A stretch of 64,000 nt of DNA from Aphanomyces cochlioides (Eukaryota > Oomycota > Saprolegniomycetes > Saprolegniales > Verrucalvaceae): contig JAHQRK010000003.1 in the NCBI GenBank assembly GCA_019828595.1, positions 1,240,001 through 1,304,000 on the forward strand. The letters run 5' to 3'. The notes beneath the pieces were generated by a model that was not told the DNA's origin, ran no database searches, and worked only from the letters and a program-made list of their open reading frames with translations. The stretch's first letter is position 1, and the number at the start of each line of letters is the position of its first letter. This document shows positions 20,661-32,220 of the stretch, in pieces. The position numbers and the translations under genes are program-made.

Positions 20661-21202
20661 GGCATGCAGTGCGCAACTCACACTTTGGAGTTTTTACTTT
20701 ACTGAATGTGAAACAGGTTATTTAAACGAATTGTTTACACTTTACTAGTTACTTTACGTAAACTAGAGTTTACTTTACCAAGTAGTACATTTACTTGATT
20801 GGCTTTTCCTTTGGAATCACAATCCATTTCACGAAGAACTCCAATCAGGAAGACTTTGTTGGGTATCACGCCAGTCGAATCTGGTCGCCGGAAGAAACAT
20901 GTTCCACGCGATCATCCTCGCTTTTAGGGCTCCAATGGACCCACCTATCGATGTGGGGCTAAGCAAAATCGCGAGATCTTTCCACGGCATTACAGTCGGC
21001 AGGATATGGATGAAGAAAGGACACACGGCATGAAGCCTGCGTGGGGTTTTCAAGAAGATACAGCCACAAACGAATGGGCTCAGGATATCTGAGGTACTCA
21101 GAAGATATGATAGGTGGAAGGCAACAAAGCGAGCAGCAGGACGCATGGGAGTGAACGACGACTGAAACATTCATTAAACTAACCTTTCTTCTAGCGAGTA
21201 GA
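20661..21202. other. Intergenic, no gene seen
   Basis: 540 bp between two minus-strand genes. 20700-20820 contains repeated pieces of TTTACTTTAC (TTTTTACTTTACTG, ACACTTTACTAGTTACTTTACG, GAGTTTACTTTACC), a short degenerate tandem repeat. Overlapping frames at 20829-21174 lack any recognisable domain. Confidence 0.4.
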
Positions 21203-21962
21203 CTAGATATTGCCGACTTTTGGGCGGAAATAGTGCTTCATTCCCAACGAGAAGCAATCCCTTTCGACCATTTGATGGGGTGGGACGAACTACGCCACAT
21301 TCATTGTCACACTCAGGAAAGATATTGAAGTAGATACCTCGTGTTGCGCCTGTACGTGGTACTGGTCCAGGTTCCTCTGGTACCGTGCATCATCGCTCTT
21401 GTCCTGCGGGAACGCACCCCCTGGTGAAGATTCGTCGAAACTAGCGCGCAGGGGGATTTCAATCGGCCCAGTTGACATGCGGCGTGTTCGACCAGGTACT
21501 TGCGATGATCCTGGGCTCGATGATGTTGTTGTTTCGGTGCCTGAATTGTCAGCAGCTGCTGCTTTCGTTTGAAGCGCGCTGAGGTATTTGACGCGCCACT
21601 TTTGTTCATTCGATGCGAGGAAGTTCACGGATGGCATCGATCGACTTCGCAAGAGCAACGGAGGTGTCGTCGCAACTCTACGAAAGACAAATTCATTGAC
21701 TACAACTTGAGAACGAAGGCACGTACGATGCATGTCTTGATGGAATCGTCATCATCTTGGAGAGCGCGCGGTTGTGTCTGCGTTCACTCACATCGTTGTC
21801 TTCCACTTCATTCGGGGATTCTGACGCTGTGTCTTCTTCGTCGTCGTGGTATTCATCCACGCAGTCGTTGGTACCGCCAAAGAGGAGATCCGACTCGTCC
21901 ATCTCGAACTCATTCATGCTCGACGTGCGCCAGACCTGTTCAATGTTCAAATGGTTGACCAT
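21203..21962 (-). CDS. Acidic protein of unknown function
   Basis: Exons on the minus strand: 21727-21962, 21338-21677, 21203-21289 (introns 48-49 bp with GTA...GTAG ends), 220 aa. Residues 15-60 are very acidic (MNEFEMDESDLLFGG, DEYHDDEEDTASE); residues 90-190 are rich in S/T/P with a basic RTRRMS site; the end reads SLGMKHYFRPKVGN. No domain is recognised. Regular intron lengths and maintained frame support a real gene. The WRVKYLSALQTKAAAA stretch is the only likely helix. Confidence 0.55.
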
Positions 21963-23452
21963 CTCGGAATCAAGTTGAACTAGCCGCCAACTTCTTCCAA
22001 AAATAAAAATATCCTGTCTTATGTATGTTATTTCTACACAAATTTATTATATTACTATAACCTCTATTGATTGCTCAATAATTAATACTATTAGCCAGTC
22101 AAAACTGTTAATATTCACACATTATTATATTTTTAGCCAATGATTAATTGCTATTAAGTTTGCCCCAAAGTCGAAACTTCCATGTGTAATTCAACCACGT
22201 TGAGATTCTGGTCTCATGCATAAAACGTATTCCAACATTTACAAAATATATACAAAATTAAACATTATAAATAACATAAAATGAAAAATTGAAATTAGAG
22301 AATTTGATTTTGATTAAATTTGCTTGGATTTTTTATATTGACACCTTACATTTTGATTTATCAATGGACATTTGTCAATCCAGATGGAAACAGTGGCCAG
22401 AGTTGGAGTAGCCCCGCGAAATACCACGTCGTGGTGTCGTGACAGCAAGAAGAGACGACAGCAGCATGGATTCTGCAGCGAAACGATTGCCAAGTTGGTG
22501 CTCTGGCTATGGCAATTCACGACAGAGGCTGGTAGTGGCGTCAAAAGAGCTGACTTGAGTACGGTACGTAGGCTGCCTATCGCCCGCCCGAAGTTTAGTT
22601 CCTGGCGCGAGCAGATGGGGGATGTTATGTTGGGTGGAGTCACTCGGGCGATAGAAACAAGCAGTCTATTGCATCGTGCGGCTGCTTGTCGTGTTTCCTA
22701 CGCCAGTTTGGACCATTCATAGGCTTCGAAATGGCGAGCTGGTTGTGCATCATGTGATTGTGATCTATGCTTTGTTAGCTCGAGCGTCAGACAGCTCCAC
22801 ATGGACAGGGAATAGCCTAGCAATCCGTTGCGTCCTTGGAGAAGCTGTTTTTACATGAGAGCCACATGGCCTTCCCTCTCCAGATTCACGAGACCCAGTA
22901 TGCTTCCCCAGGTCAGGAGGGGTGTCACTATTGCCGACCAGAGAAAGTATGATATCACATTTTGAAATTCCTCCCGTCGTCAATCAATCAAAATTAACTA
23001 TACTGTCGTGTGGGACCATGAAGCTTGTCGGAAATCAAATTAACTTGGTTAAAGTATAGCATATGTTAGTCAAGCATAATTTATTTTTGTCCAATCAATG
23101 TGCTCAATATCATATGGTATCCTCCAATCAATTTACAGGTAACCACCGAGCATGACACTCTGAGCGACTGCAGAGAGAATAGAGCCACAGTCTCGTGAAT
23201 TGACCGCCAGGATGCATTGGAGATGACATTCGCTTACATCGAACACGTTCTTGACGAATTTCATGGCGCAAAGAGATTTCCTCGAGAGAAACACGAGCTG
23301 GACTCCCTGAGCCGAGTAGTGAGTGTTCTTTGGTCAGTCGGGTAGCAGCAGAAGTCTTCGATGCCACCTGCAGCGATGGCTGAGATCGTCGTCTACGCTC
23401 TTGATGCAAGTTTGATTATAATTTGAACGAAGTTGTCAGTAAAATTATGGTA
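21963..23452. other. AT-rich repeat region left of the transposon
   Basis: 22000-22370 is strongly AT-rich. A frame at 22372-22722 has no recognisable feature. At about 22936-22985 a stretch GACCAGAGA...TATCACATTTT...CCCGTCGTC matches, with changes, 25867-25920 and again 25935-25965 right of the transposon. Nothing else is supported. Confidence 0.4.
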
Positions 23453-25648
23453 ACCTAAAGCTTCAATTTATGACAAATGCTTCAATTTATGACGTATTGA
23501 TTATAGCCAATCATGTATCGTGATTTCTTACAGCGAATACCTCCATCTCCATATACCTGTCATATTCCATAAATAGATTTTCAAGGACATTTCTGGTTGC
23601 CATCCATTCCACCAATACAGCCTCTTCCCAAACCTCGCAGTCGCTACACTAGAGACGAGCTACTCCGAGCTGTCGAGCATGTGCTTGCAGGGACACCTGG
23701 TGTTGAAGTCGCAGACGCCTCAAAAATACCGTACGACACACTCATGCGTAAAGTCCGCGAAGCTCGCGATGGCACCTTAAAAGAACCTGCTCGACGAGGG
23801 CCCAAAACCTTTTTGCCACCGAGCTGTGAGGCAGACCTTGTTGCATGGATATGCTCAATTCAGATGGATGGGCATCCAACAGACCGAGCTTGTATTTTGA
23901 AAGTGGCCAACAAAATAGCCCGCCGCTTGGACACTAGTGTGACATTGCAAGGCGGTAGGTATCACCGGTTCATGTCTCGCCATCCTCAACTTACCTCCCG
24001 TACCGCACAAGTGATATCTCGCACTCGAAATTGTATGAGTGAGAGTGCTGTGTCTTTAATGCATGACACTTTAGCCAAAACAATTGAAGACCACGGTTTA
24101 ACTGCAGACCGAGTCTTCAATATGGATGAAACGTCGTTTTCATCTCGACAAAAATCAAAAAAAGTTGTGGCCTTGAAAGGCTCTCGCAACGTTTGGACAA
24201 AGATTTTGGCGACCAACTTTCATCTCTCCGTCGTTGCATGTGGTAGTGCCGACGGCACTATGGTCCCCCCTCTCTTTTTATTTCCTGGAGAACGTATTGA
24301 TCGTTCTTTGGGCGTTTGCAGTTCTATTCCTGGTGCTGCGATTTCAACATCTCCGAAAGGGTTTATGAACGAACCTTTATTCGAAAATTGGCTTAGATTC
24401 TTCTCAGAGTCTGTTGGCCAAGAGATCCTGCGTCCCATTCTCCTTGTCTTCGACGGCTTGTCCTCGCACTACTCGGAAGATATTGTCTCTCTTTGCAATG
24501 ATCTTGACATTATTTTGATGTGTCTCCCAGCCAACGCCACTCACTTGTTCCAACCCTTGGATATTTGTGTCTTCAGCTCCTTCAAAAATGCCATTCGACA
24601 AGGCGTTTATGAAGAAACAATCAATGATGGTAGCGTTTATGATCTTTGTATTAGTCTAGTTGGTCATCTAACCTATCATGTAGAGAGTGGCAATATGTAC
24701 AGCATATCCAAAGAAGTTGCTCTGAAAATAGCATCAAGTGCCTGGATTGAGAAAGTACAGTCGTCAAATATGATTTCTGGCTTTAAGACGGCTGGTATAT
24801 GGCCTCTAAGCTATCATCGAATGATGAAAAGGTTCAAGCTATTCCAAGATGGTGGTGTACCATCATCCTACTTGGCAGCCGAATGGATGAAGAGACGCGA
24901 TGAGATTCGTCATGACATCCTATGCCTACCACCTTCAACGAAAAAACGTGGTCCCGCAACATCCAAAACAATTGACGTCGCAGGGCGCGTGCTGACCGTG
25001 TCTTTGCTCCAAGAAATTGATGCGACGAAAGAACAGCGAAGACTTGCTCGTGAGCAAGCCACCAAGATGCGCCAAGCACGCGAAAAAAAGAGGAAGAGAA
25101 AGTCGCTGGTCCAACCACCGCTCTCGACGCCACCAGAAAACAACACCACGACGGAAACTGAAGCGAACGTGCGTGTCTTCGTCATCTAAATAACGTTTGA
25201 GTTCATGAATTCAGTCGTCGTTAGATTTCTTACCTGGCTTGAGATCTCTGCTTGAGATCTCGAGGCATGGACTTGTCGCGACTTGCTTGCAAATTGGATA
25301 GTGGCAAGATCTGGAAATATTTTGATACAATATATTCTTATATTTTATATCTTTCTGTATCTTATATTAATTCTTTTGACAATTAATATTTCCATTATAA
25401 AAAATATAAGCACCTTTTCATAGTTAAACAAAGTGTAATCCCTTTGTCTTAAACTGAAACCTTGATCGTCCGATACATCCACCTTTCTGTGTAAAGCAAT
25501 ATACAATGAAAACGAATAATGAATAATAGAGCCGTTTCCTGTCGTTACAACGACGTTTTCAGAATCCAAAACAGACAAGTCTGCGATGAGGTATGGGAAA
25601 TCTTCGGTGGCGCATCGGCCAGATTTGTCATAAATTGAAGCTTTAGGT
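23453..25648 (+). mobile_element. Complete pogo-like DNA transposon with perfect TIRs
   Basis: Identical 26-bp terminal inverted repeats at 23453-23478 (ACCTAAAGCTTCAATTTATG...) and 25623-25648, each bordered by TA, the target duplication of Tc1/mariner/pogo elements. Total length 2196 bp. The 15-mer GCTTCAATTTATGAC occurs twice near the left end (23460 and 23479), as expected for transposase binding sites. One long transposase frame lies inside. Perfect TIRs plus an open frame suggest recent activity. Confidence 0.92.
23597..25189 (+). CDS. Pogo/Tigger-type DDE transposase
   Basis: The open frame encodes up to 530 aa. N-terminal psq-like helix-turn-helix (RDELLRAVEHVLAG, IPYDTLMRKVREA), a CENP-B-type second helix region (CEADLVAWICSIQMDGHPTD), then the DDE_1 catalytic domain with Asp in FNMDETSF (about 177), LLVFDGLSSHY (about 286) and LFQPLDICVFSSFK (about 322), a DD35D spacing, and a basic C-terminus (AREKKRKRK). 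It cuts and joins the element ends. Oddity: no ATG lies between the upstream stop (23570) and the HTH; the frame begins at a TTG (23597) and the first ATG (23744) would remove half of the HTH. Either an upstream exon or a non-ATG start is used, or the start is lost. Confidence 0.85.
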   Translation: MPSIPPIQPLPKPRSRYTRDELLRAVEHVLAGTPGVEVADASKIPYDTLMRKVREARDGTLKEPARRGPKTFLPPSCEADLVAWICSIQMDGHPTDRACILKVANKIARRLDTSVTLQGGRYHRFMSRHPQLTSRTAQVISRTRNCMSESAVSLMHDTLAKTIEDHGLTADRVFNMDETSFSSRQKSKKVVALKGSRNVWTKILATNFHLSVVACGSADGTMVPPLFLFPGERIDRSLGVCSSIPGAAISTSPKGFMNEPLFENWLRFFSESVGQEILRPILLVFDGLSSHYSEDIVSLCNDLDIILMCLPANATHLFQPLDICVFSSFKNAIRQGVYEETINDGSVYDLCISLVGHLTYHVESGNMYSISKEVALKIASSAWIEKVQSSNMISGFKTAGIWPLSYHRMMKRFKLFQDGGVPSSYLAAEWMKRRDEIRHDILCLPPSTKKRGPATSKTIDVAGRVLTVSLLQEIDATKEQRRLAREQATKMRQAREKKRKRKSLVQPPLSTPPENNTTTETEANVRVFVI

Positions 25649-26076
25649 TATTGTAGTCTCTCAAGGCAGAGCACAAGAATCTGTCATGCCCTGAGTGCTC
25701 CATCCACTGCCATGTTATTCTAATTGATATTTGCCCCTGTGATGAAGTCCATTGCGGATGCTATTCATAAACGCAGGAAGGCGATTTCAGGAGGCTGTTT
25801 GTGTTAGTCTTAAGACTTGCCTGTTGGTTAATTTAGTTGATGGACAATGTATTTTCAAATGATAACCGACCAGAGAATCCATGATGTCATATTTTAAATT
25901 ATCTCTGGTCGTCCGTCGTATTTCGATTTTCGTGATATCACACTTCAGAAACCCTCCCGTCGGCCCGCTGAACGGGGGATCATGTCTGACAGATTTATAC
26001 TTGAAGTTTGTATGAGTGACACCCCTCCTCCCAGGGTACAAGGAGCGACACATGTGGAGTCGATTTTTATTTCGGA
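25649..26076. other. Repeat-bearing spacer right of the transposon
   Basis: 25867-25910 has inverted ends GACCAGAGA / TCTCTGGTC, and the segment is related to 22936-22985. GAGTGACACCCCTCCTCCC at 26012 is the inverse of GGAGGGGTGTCACT near 22917. No gene. Confidence 0.4.
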
Positions 26077-27819
26077 TTATGCTGCAGATGTGGGGGGCTT
26101 CCTTGCGGTTTCAACGAGGCGCAGGATCGTCTGGTGGAAATCATGCATGATTGTGTCGTGGAATTCGTCTACTTCTGCCCGCGGCGTCCCATCCGACACG
26201 GAGACAACGCCCACCGAGAGTCCATCTTCCAGGACGAGAGGAATGCCGTAGAAGAAACGAGCGCTAAGCCTTTGGGGGTTGGAAAATCGACAGTCCTTTG
26301 CAGCGTCTTTGACGACGCAGGCAGCTTTCTTGTGGATGGTTTCACGCACCAAGACGGTGTCGACGCCCTTGCCGTGCTTCGTCTTGATGACCAAATTGCC
26401 CGTTTCGTCCACGAGGGTGACGCAAGCTGTATCGCAGCCCATGCGGCGAGCGGCAGTCATGCACGTGACGTCGTAGAGAGTGTCGTGCCGTTTGTCCTCG
26501 ACAATGGTTTGCCGTGTGGCTGATGCGGCTGCTTTGTTCTTGCGTCTTGCCGAGGTGTTGGGAAGTGCGGGGGCTTCTAATTTGCGGACACCAATGGAGG
26601 CTGCAGGTGACGCCAAGGCTTTTTGCATCGTGTTGGACAGCAACACTGTCAGCGACGACTCTTGCTTGGGATTGAAGTCGCCTTCTTTGAGCGTCTCGAC
26701 GCATGTGCGGCAGATTCGAGCGTCGATGGTCAAATCGTTGGCGGTTGGGACTTGCTCTACGGTCGAGCAGCTGGAGCAGACATCTTGGCCGCACAAACGA
26801 CAGAGTCGTTGCTTCATGAAGGCTGAAAATGTCCGTGCGCAGAGTCGGCAGGCGTATCCTGTCGCCGAGTGCTTCTGTTTGTTGTTCATCTTGGATTCCG
26901 AGAAGAGCGCCGCCGCGAGACGCGTTTGAAAGACAAGTCGGGGGAGGAGTTCAACCGCTTCGGCGAATTTTGCCACCATGCGCTTCGTTTCTTCGACCAT
27001 GCCATGTTGGTAGCAGTAATGACCTGCAAAGCTCACGCGGACGCGAGTCGGGCCGACGGCTTCAATGTGATAGCTCATCAAGACATGCTGGTGTCTCTCG
27101 AGAGGAAGCTCTCCTTTGGTGAATGTGGGGCTTTCGCTCAAGAGATCGACCGACTTGATCGTCCGGCAGATAGTCGATGACGAGAGTTGCTCAAAGATGT
27201 CGAGGTAGAAGAGCTCTCGTTGTGGGGATTTCGAGAAGGGTCCGCGGGATTCCTGGAAGACCGCCTTCTTGAGTGCAAACGAGAGAATCGTGCGATGTGA
27301 TGGAGATCCTGTCGATCCATTTGACGAGACGGTCGATTTGCCATCGTCCGAGTTGCATCGTGCAAATGTGTGCTTCGTCTGTCGTGCCGCAAATGGTTGA
27401 AAAGAGCTCACGATACGTCGCAGCTCAAGGTTGGATATCAAGAGCGATCGGAATGTGCGTGCGGTCAATTGGTCTGATGCGCCATTCGCGTCGTCGAAGA
27501 GTGATAACACTTCCGTCAGCGTGGCAGGGACGAGTGTGGAGGCATGGACGGTGTGGACGTGTGCTTTCGAGTCGACTTTGGTTCGCGACGTGTCGACTTT
27601 GCCCGTTTCCAACCGCTGAAGGTACTGTTCTTCGTTGAGGTCGACAATGGACGAGTCCATAAACTCGGCAAACCCCGTCGCGCGCTGGCACAATGTGTCG
27701 TCGAGCAATTCCAAGACATGTTCTTCTGTGTATGCCCATGGCCACTTGACAGGCGCGGCCGTCGGCGCCGTGCGCATACTGAACCTCTGATTGTTGACCA
27801 TGTGCGCTGAGTTCATCAT
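26077..27819 (-). CDS. START-like, FYVE-like zinc finger and GAF protein
   Basis: Single exon, 580 aa, from ATG 27819. Residues 1-320 resemble the START-like lipid-binding region found before FYVE fingers in oomycete proteins (KTHTFARC..., IFEQLSSSTICRTIKSVDLLSESP, ETKRMVAKFAEAVELLPRL). Residues 330-400 have eight cysteines in four CxxC pairs (CRLC, CRLC, CSSC, CRTC), a FYVE-like finger whose basic patch is changed (QRLCRLCGQ instead of RRHHCR). Residues 440-570 form a GAF domain (ARRMGCDTACVTLVDETGN, ARFFYGIPLVLEDGLSVGVV, then a final helix). The combination suggests a lipid- and small-ligand-sensing adaptor. A splice acceptor (TTTCAG, 27833-27838) before the ATG hints at a 5' UTR exon. Confidence 0.8.
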   Translation of the reverse strand: MMNSAHMVNNQRFSMRTAPTAAPVKWPWAYTEEHVLELLDDTLCQRATGFAEFMDSSIVDLNEEQYLQRLETGKVDTSRTKVDSKAHVHTVHASTLVPATLTEVLSLFDDANGASDQLTARTFRSLLISNLELRRIVSSFQPFAARQTKHTFARCNSDDGKSTVSSNGSTGSPSHRTILSFALKKAVFQESRGPFSKSPQRELFYLDIFEQLSSSTICRTIKSVDLLSESPTFTKGELPLERHQHVLMSYHIEAVGPTRVRVSFAGHYCYQHGMVEETKRMVAKFAEAVELLPRLVFQTRLAAALFSESKMNNKQKHSATGYACRLCARTFSAFMKQRLCRLCGQDVCSSCSTVEQVPTANDLTIDARICRTCVETLKEGDFNPKQESSLTVLLSNTMQKALASPAASIGVRKLEAPALPNTSARRKNKAAASATRQTIVEDKRHDTLYDVTCMTAARRMGCDTACVTLVDETGNLVIKTKHGKGVDTVLVRETIHKKAACVVKDAAKDCRFSNPQRLSARFFYGIPLVLEDGLSVGVVSVSDGTPRAEVDEFHDTIMHDFHQTILRLVETARKPPTSAA

Positions 27820-30644
27820 CGTGGGCTGCTCGATCTGAAATGAACCGTGCCATGAGTTAGCTGGAAGATGGCGGATCTTGAGGTGTCAAATCTCGAGAAA
27901 GCATGCAAAAAGGCCACTCTGGCTTGATGGGTCGCCACTCCAATCATGTTGTACGAGTCGGTCGAGAACGTAATGCACCACGACGTGAGTGCCTCTCGTT
28001 GCAAGTATGTACAGTCGTCGTCGTCCTGTGTCGTTGGAGAGATGGCTCTCTAGAGTGCGTGCTAGGTGGAGATCGTCACAAAGAGGAGTCTGGTGGAGCT
28101 GTGTCGGATCATCTGGTCAACCTGGTCGTCGTGCGACCATACCGGCTGCGCTTGCAGGACGACGTCCAGTCATTCATCTTGTTCAACGATAGACGAGCGC
28201 CGACTTGAAGAGCTAAGAGCGTACATCTCTATCCATCGTCTTGAACTCAAGCGCGAGTTTCTTTCGAGTGGTGTCACACACTGAATAACTGAACCTGTGT
28301 CATATCATCGTCGGTAGAGGAGTCACTCTCTCTCTCACGACGAATGGTCCAACTTGTGCCTCGACTCATGTACTCAGAGCGGAGATTCCAGCGTTGGTCG
28401 ACTGAGAGATGCGTCGAGTCTGCATCGTTGAAGAACGAGACGCTGTCCCCTTACGACGAGGGGGGAAAATGAGCTCCTCAACGCTGCATCCTCTTCCCAA
28501 AGAGAGTGCTTGACACACCCAAATGAGAAGAAGCGTCACTGTTGTGTTACTACTCTTCCTCGATCGTGCTGGTGGCACATGGCGCTCGTATAGACGTATA
28601 GAAATGGACAACCTGCGTTTGAACATTACCCACCACCGTGACAACACGGCGAGCTTCAGACCATCAAGCTTTGTTCAAGTTGACTCGGCGTGACAAAGTC
28701 AACATCCACTCTGCAAGGCATGGCTCCTCTGTTGCGCCATGCCTTTATTTTCCATCGAGCAGGGCAAAGAAAGCCTGATCAAGTCGCGTGAGGTTGTCGA
28801 GTGACAGGAAGGATAAAAAGAACGCGGTGGTTATCCATGGGTGATGGACGCTATGATGATGTTTACAGTTTGGTATTCGTTGCCACACACGGAGTTGCAC
28901 ATACACGGAGTTGCACATGGCGAAATGTCCTGGCTCTATCGCGCATGGTGATGCAAGTTGGTTCTCTTCCCAAAGTGAACTCGACGCCACTTTATCCTCC
29001 GCGATAGCATGGCCATGTCGAGGACAATGAGGACTACTACTCTGGTCCGAAATAATTGTCATATTGCATATTTTTTGGGGTACAATTCTTGTTAACTTGG
29101 TTTTAGTATGAAACAGTTTGAAGAGTTTATCAAATTTTAACATATTTATATTAAATTATTATTCATAAAAGATAAAATTGGCATACAAAATAGTAAATAT
29201 ACATATGGCCTAACGATATTGGAGACCTCATCACATTTAGCTTTGCTCACGTCTCTAGGCGCCATATTTGGTCCTGCAAATGCATACAAACTTATTCAAT
29301 ATGTTCCAGTGATGCGTGGACGGACGCAGGAGCTCACAGGGTCGCCGGAAAAGGGCCTTAGAGCCAGACCATTCGGTTTGAGTTGTGAGCATCGAATTTG
29401 AGCGTGTTGATCGATAGTCTCTCAAAAATACCGTTAATATATCGGAGACTAAGTGATCTATTTGTGTGTGAGGTGGGACCGCGTTTCATTGCGATTTGAT
29501 TCACTGGCGTAAGATTTTCTGTAATTTGAATCAGAGGACAAACTTTGAGGCATTGTTTCTCCTACATGGCAATGAATTTCGCCTGAATAAATATATCCAA
29601 TCAAAGAGGAGATAAAGCACTTTCATTTGCACCAATCAAATGTAGAATTCCTCGAAGAGGACCAACGAAACTCCACTGAAAAGTGTAATGTGACAATCAT
29701 TGCGGACCAGAGTAGTAATCCTCGTTTCAAGCCCGCCCATGATTAACTGGACGTAGTGCATACGCCACCCGTGGATAGCCAGAGATTAGCCGGACAAGCT
29801 TGAACTGGTCAGTGGCCACAGTGGACTTCGAGTCAACATGCACAATAATCTTCATCATGATGTTATGACGACCTTATCCCCTTCTACGGTCCAAAGCGTG
29901 GACTCGACGGAAGACACTCCCTTCCGTCGCCTGCGGCAACTTGACACACTGCGGGAAGTTTGCAACACGACGTGATCCGAGTCACTAACGAATTCATTCG
30001 CATAACCCACAGCGAGTGCGTCCTCTACATAAATCCATCAATGGTATAAAAACGACACTCAGAGTGCTGTAATTCCACCGACACAACGTCATGGAAGAAT
30101 GCAACATGTCAAACGTGTGATAATTCAGTCAATGCTGGATGGATTTTGGACAAGCGGGATCGACCTTGCCCCGTCTTGTGTTCAACTCTGGCCCCAGCCA
30201 TGATCGGAAGCCGAGACGAAACTTCCGTGCTCAAGGATTTCGTCCTCCTCGATGGAGCGCTTCAAGATCGCAACATGATAGGCGTGGCAGAGAAAGAGCG
30301 ATCAGCTGGAGAAAAGGAGCTGATCGCGACGAAGCGATGACAACTTGATCCTTTCAGCTGACAACGAAGGGAAGAATGTTGAACTTCACATGGTGTGAGC
30401 TTGTAAATTGTCTTGCACGCCATGACCATGAAATTTTCACGTGAAGGGCGACACGGAATGAAAGAGAGCCACCAACAAGCTTAGTGAAACACGACACTAT
30501 TCAGGTTAAAGAAGCCTATCCTATTGTAGTCTAGCCCGAGCACCGACATAACTTTCTTCGATACTGACTGAGTGAAGTTGTCGAGCTTGGGCAGTAGAGA
30601 TCTCATTTTGAGACGAGATGACACAGCACTTGTCATTGTGGGTG
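27820..30644. other. Long region without a supported gene
   Basis: 27885-28700 has scattered open pieces on both strands (for example plus 27948-28065 and minus 28290-28380) that might be decayed START-family sequence, but I could not join them with splice sites. 28895-28930 contains ACACGGAGTTGCACAT twice in tandem. 29030-29722 is a MITE-like element, listed separately. 29730-30560 shows nothing coding; frames at 30139-30348 are short and featureless. Confidence 0.4.
29030..29722. mobile_element. MITE-like element with 36-bp inverted ends
   Basis: AGGACTACTACTCTGGTCCG... at 29030-29065 is the inverse of 29687-29722 with 4 mismatches in 36. The 693-bp interior is AT-rich and non-coding. No clear target duplication is seen. 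Probably a non-autonomous DNA element. Confidence 0.55.
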
Positions 30645-32220
30645 CTAGAAATTGTGCCGGCTGTACATTTGTGATGCAAATCCAGTCGGATTTGCCGTCG
30701 TCTTTGTCACCAAGGGAACATTTGGGTTGTAACTTGACTGAAATGGCCGTTTGCCACCAGATAAAACGTCGCCTGAGTTGGTGTTCTCATTGTTTTCGGA
30801 ATTCCCCATGCCAGGGGCATACCTTGCTTGCCTTGAATATCGATTACCTTGAAGACCATTCGTGTGACCAGTTCCAGCCTCCAGTATTCCTTGTTGGGGT
30901 CCAGGCATGTCGCTTGAATTTGAGCCAAACAATGTGTTTCCAGCAGCGGCCATTGCATTTCGAGGAGCGATCTTTGCTGCAGTTGGGATCCCATTAGTTG
31001 TGACGTTTGATCGATAATTTGTGTTGGCGCTGTTGAAAGTCTCGATGGGGGGCTGCTGATAACTGGGTGGAGGGACAGGGCCATAATTTGAAGTTGGTGT
31101 TTTGGAAGAAAGAGGCGTTGTGGAAGGCGATTTTTCAACAGGAGTCGTTGTGCCTTGCAAGGATGTTGGCTGTGGTGGTGCACCAGGGGTGGATATCGAC
31201 GGCGGTATATTCACGTTGACTTGAAAGAAGGGATATTGTAGAGCCTGGCTCGATGTCGGTCGCTGATTTGGATCGTATTTCAAAAAGTCTTGCATAAGTT
31301 GAATGGCTTCTGGGCTGGCGTGGGGAATAATTGATTGTAACGACGTGGGGACGAATTGGGGGAATCGATAATTCATTTGAGCGGCCAACTTCATTCCTTC
31401 CGGCCAAGTTGCATGGGTGGGATTTCCGAGGACAGAGCATATCTTGTAAATTTGATCACCTTCAGAGCTTCCAGGGAAGAGCGGTCGCAGTGTAAACATC
31501 TCTGCCATAATACATCCCATGGCCCAGGCATCAATCGGTGAATTATAAGTTGTTGACCGCAGGAGAACTTCAGGTGCTCGATACCATCGAGTCGAAACGT
31601 AATCTGTGAAGGGAGGCCGGGACCGAATTTCGCGCGCCAAACCAAAATCAGCCACTTTTACCACATCGCCTTTGACAAGCATATTTTCCGGTTTGATATC
31701 TCGATGGAAGAAGCTGTGTTTGTGCATGAATGCTAGACCTTGTAGCATTTGGTACCTAAAAAAGAGTACGTGAGGGCCTGGAGGAGATGTTGAGGAGCTT
31801 ACATCAAGTTTCGAATCTTGGATTCTGGAAAGTGCCGATCTCGTTTCTTCATCGTCTCGTACAGATTGTTCTCCATGTACTCAAAGACGAAAAAGAGCTC
31901 GTCATTCTCGCGTATGACTTCTTTTAACTTAATGATGTTTGGGTGATTGAGCTTTTTCAATGACTACACGTCATCCCGTGTCAGAAAGTACACACGCAAC
32001 GTCATGACAATACCTTGACTTCGCGAAGTTGCATGCATTCTTCCCACGTGTAAAACTTCTTCTTCATCTTTTTCACTGCCACCTAGTCGATCATGTCAAT
32101 ACCTCTCATTGTGTGAGCAGAGAAACGACGCACCACTTCGCCTGACGTCCGATTGACTGCTTTCAAGACCGAGCCGTATGTACCATCTCCCAATTGCTTG
32201 GTAACTTTGTAGCGGTTCAT
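30645..32220 (-). CDS. MAK/ICK/MOK-type (RCK) serine/threonine kinase
   Basis: Exons on the minus strand: 32134-32220, 32014-32082, 31803-31963, 30645-31755; 475 aa, introns 47-51 bp, all in frame. Kinase motifs: LGDGTYGSV (Gly loop), [10 protein letters not shown] (VAIK Lys), [17 protein letters not shown], and the activation loop [15 protein letters not shown]. The TDY dual-phosphorylation motif and the [10 protein letters not shown] / LREVKSLKKL pattern are typical of the RCK family, which controls cilium length and flagellar transport. The kinase ends near residue 285; the remaining 190 residues are P/S/T/N-rich and disordered. Oomycete zoospores are flagellate, so a ciliary role is plausible. 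Confidence 0.93.

Noticed and set aside
20829..21174. Overlapping minus-strand frames of 113 and 71 codons.
   Set aside because: Neither has a recognisable domain and both lie just beyond the stop of a supported gene.
22372..22722. Plus-strand frame of 116 codons.
   Set aside because: No domain, no splice context, lies in a repeat-rich spacer.
27885..28700. Possible decayed START-family gene.
   Set aside because: Pieces such as MLYESVENVMHHD suggested it, but frames could not be connected and similarity is only impressionistic.
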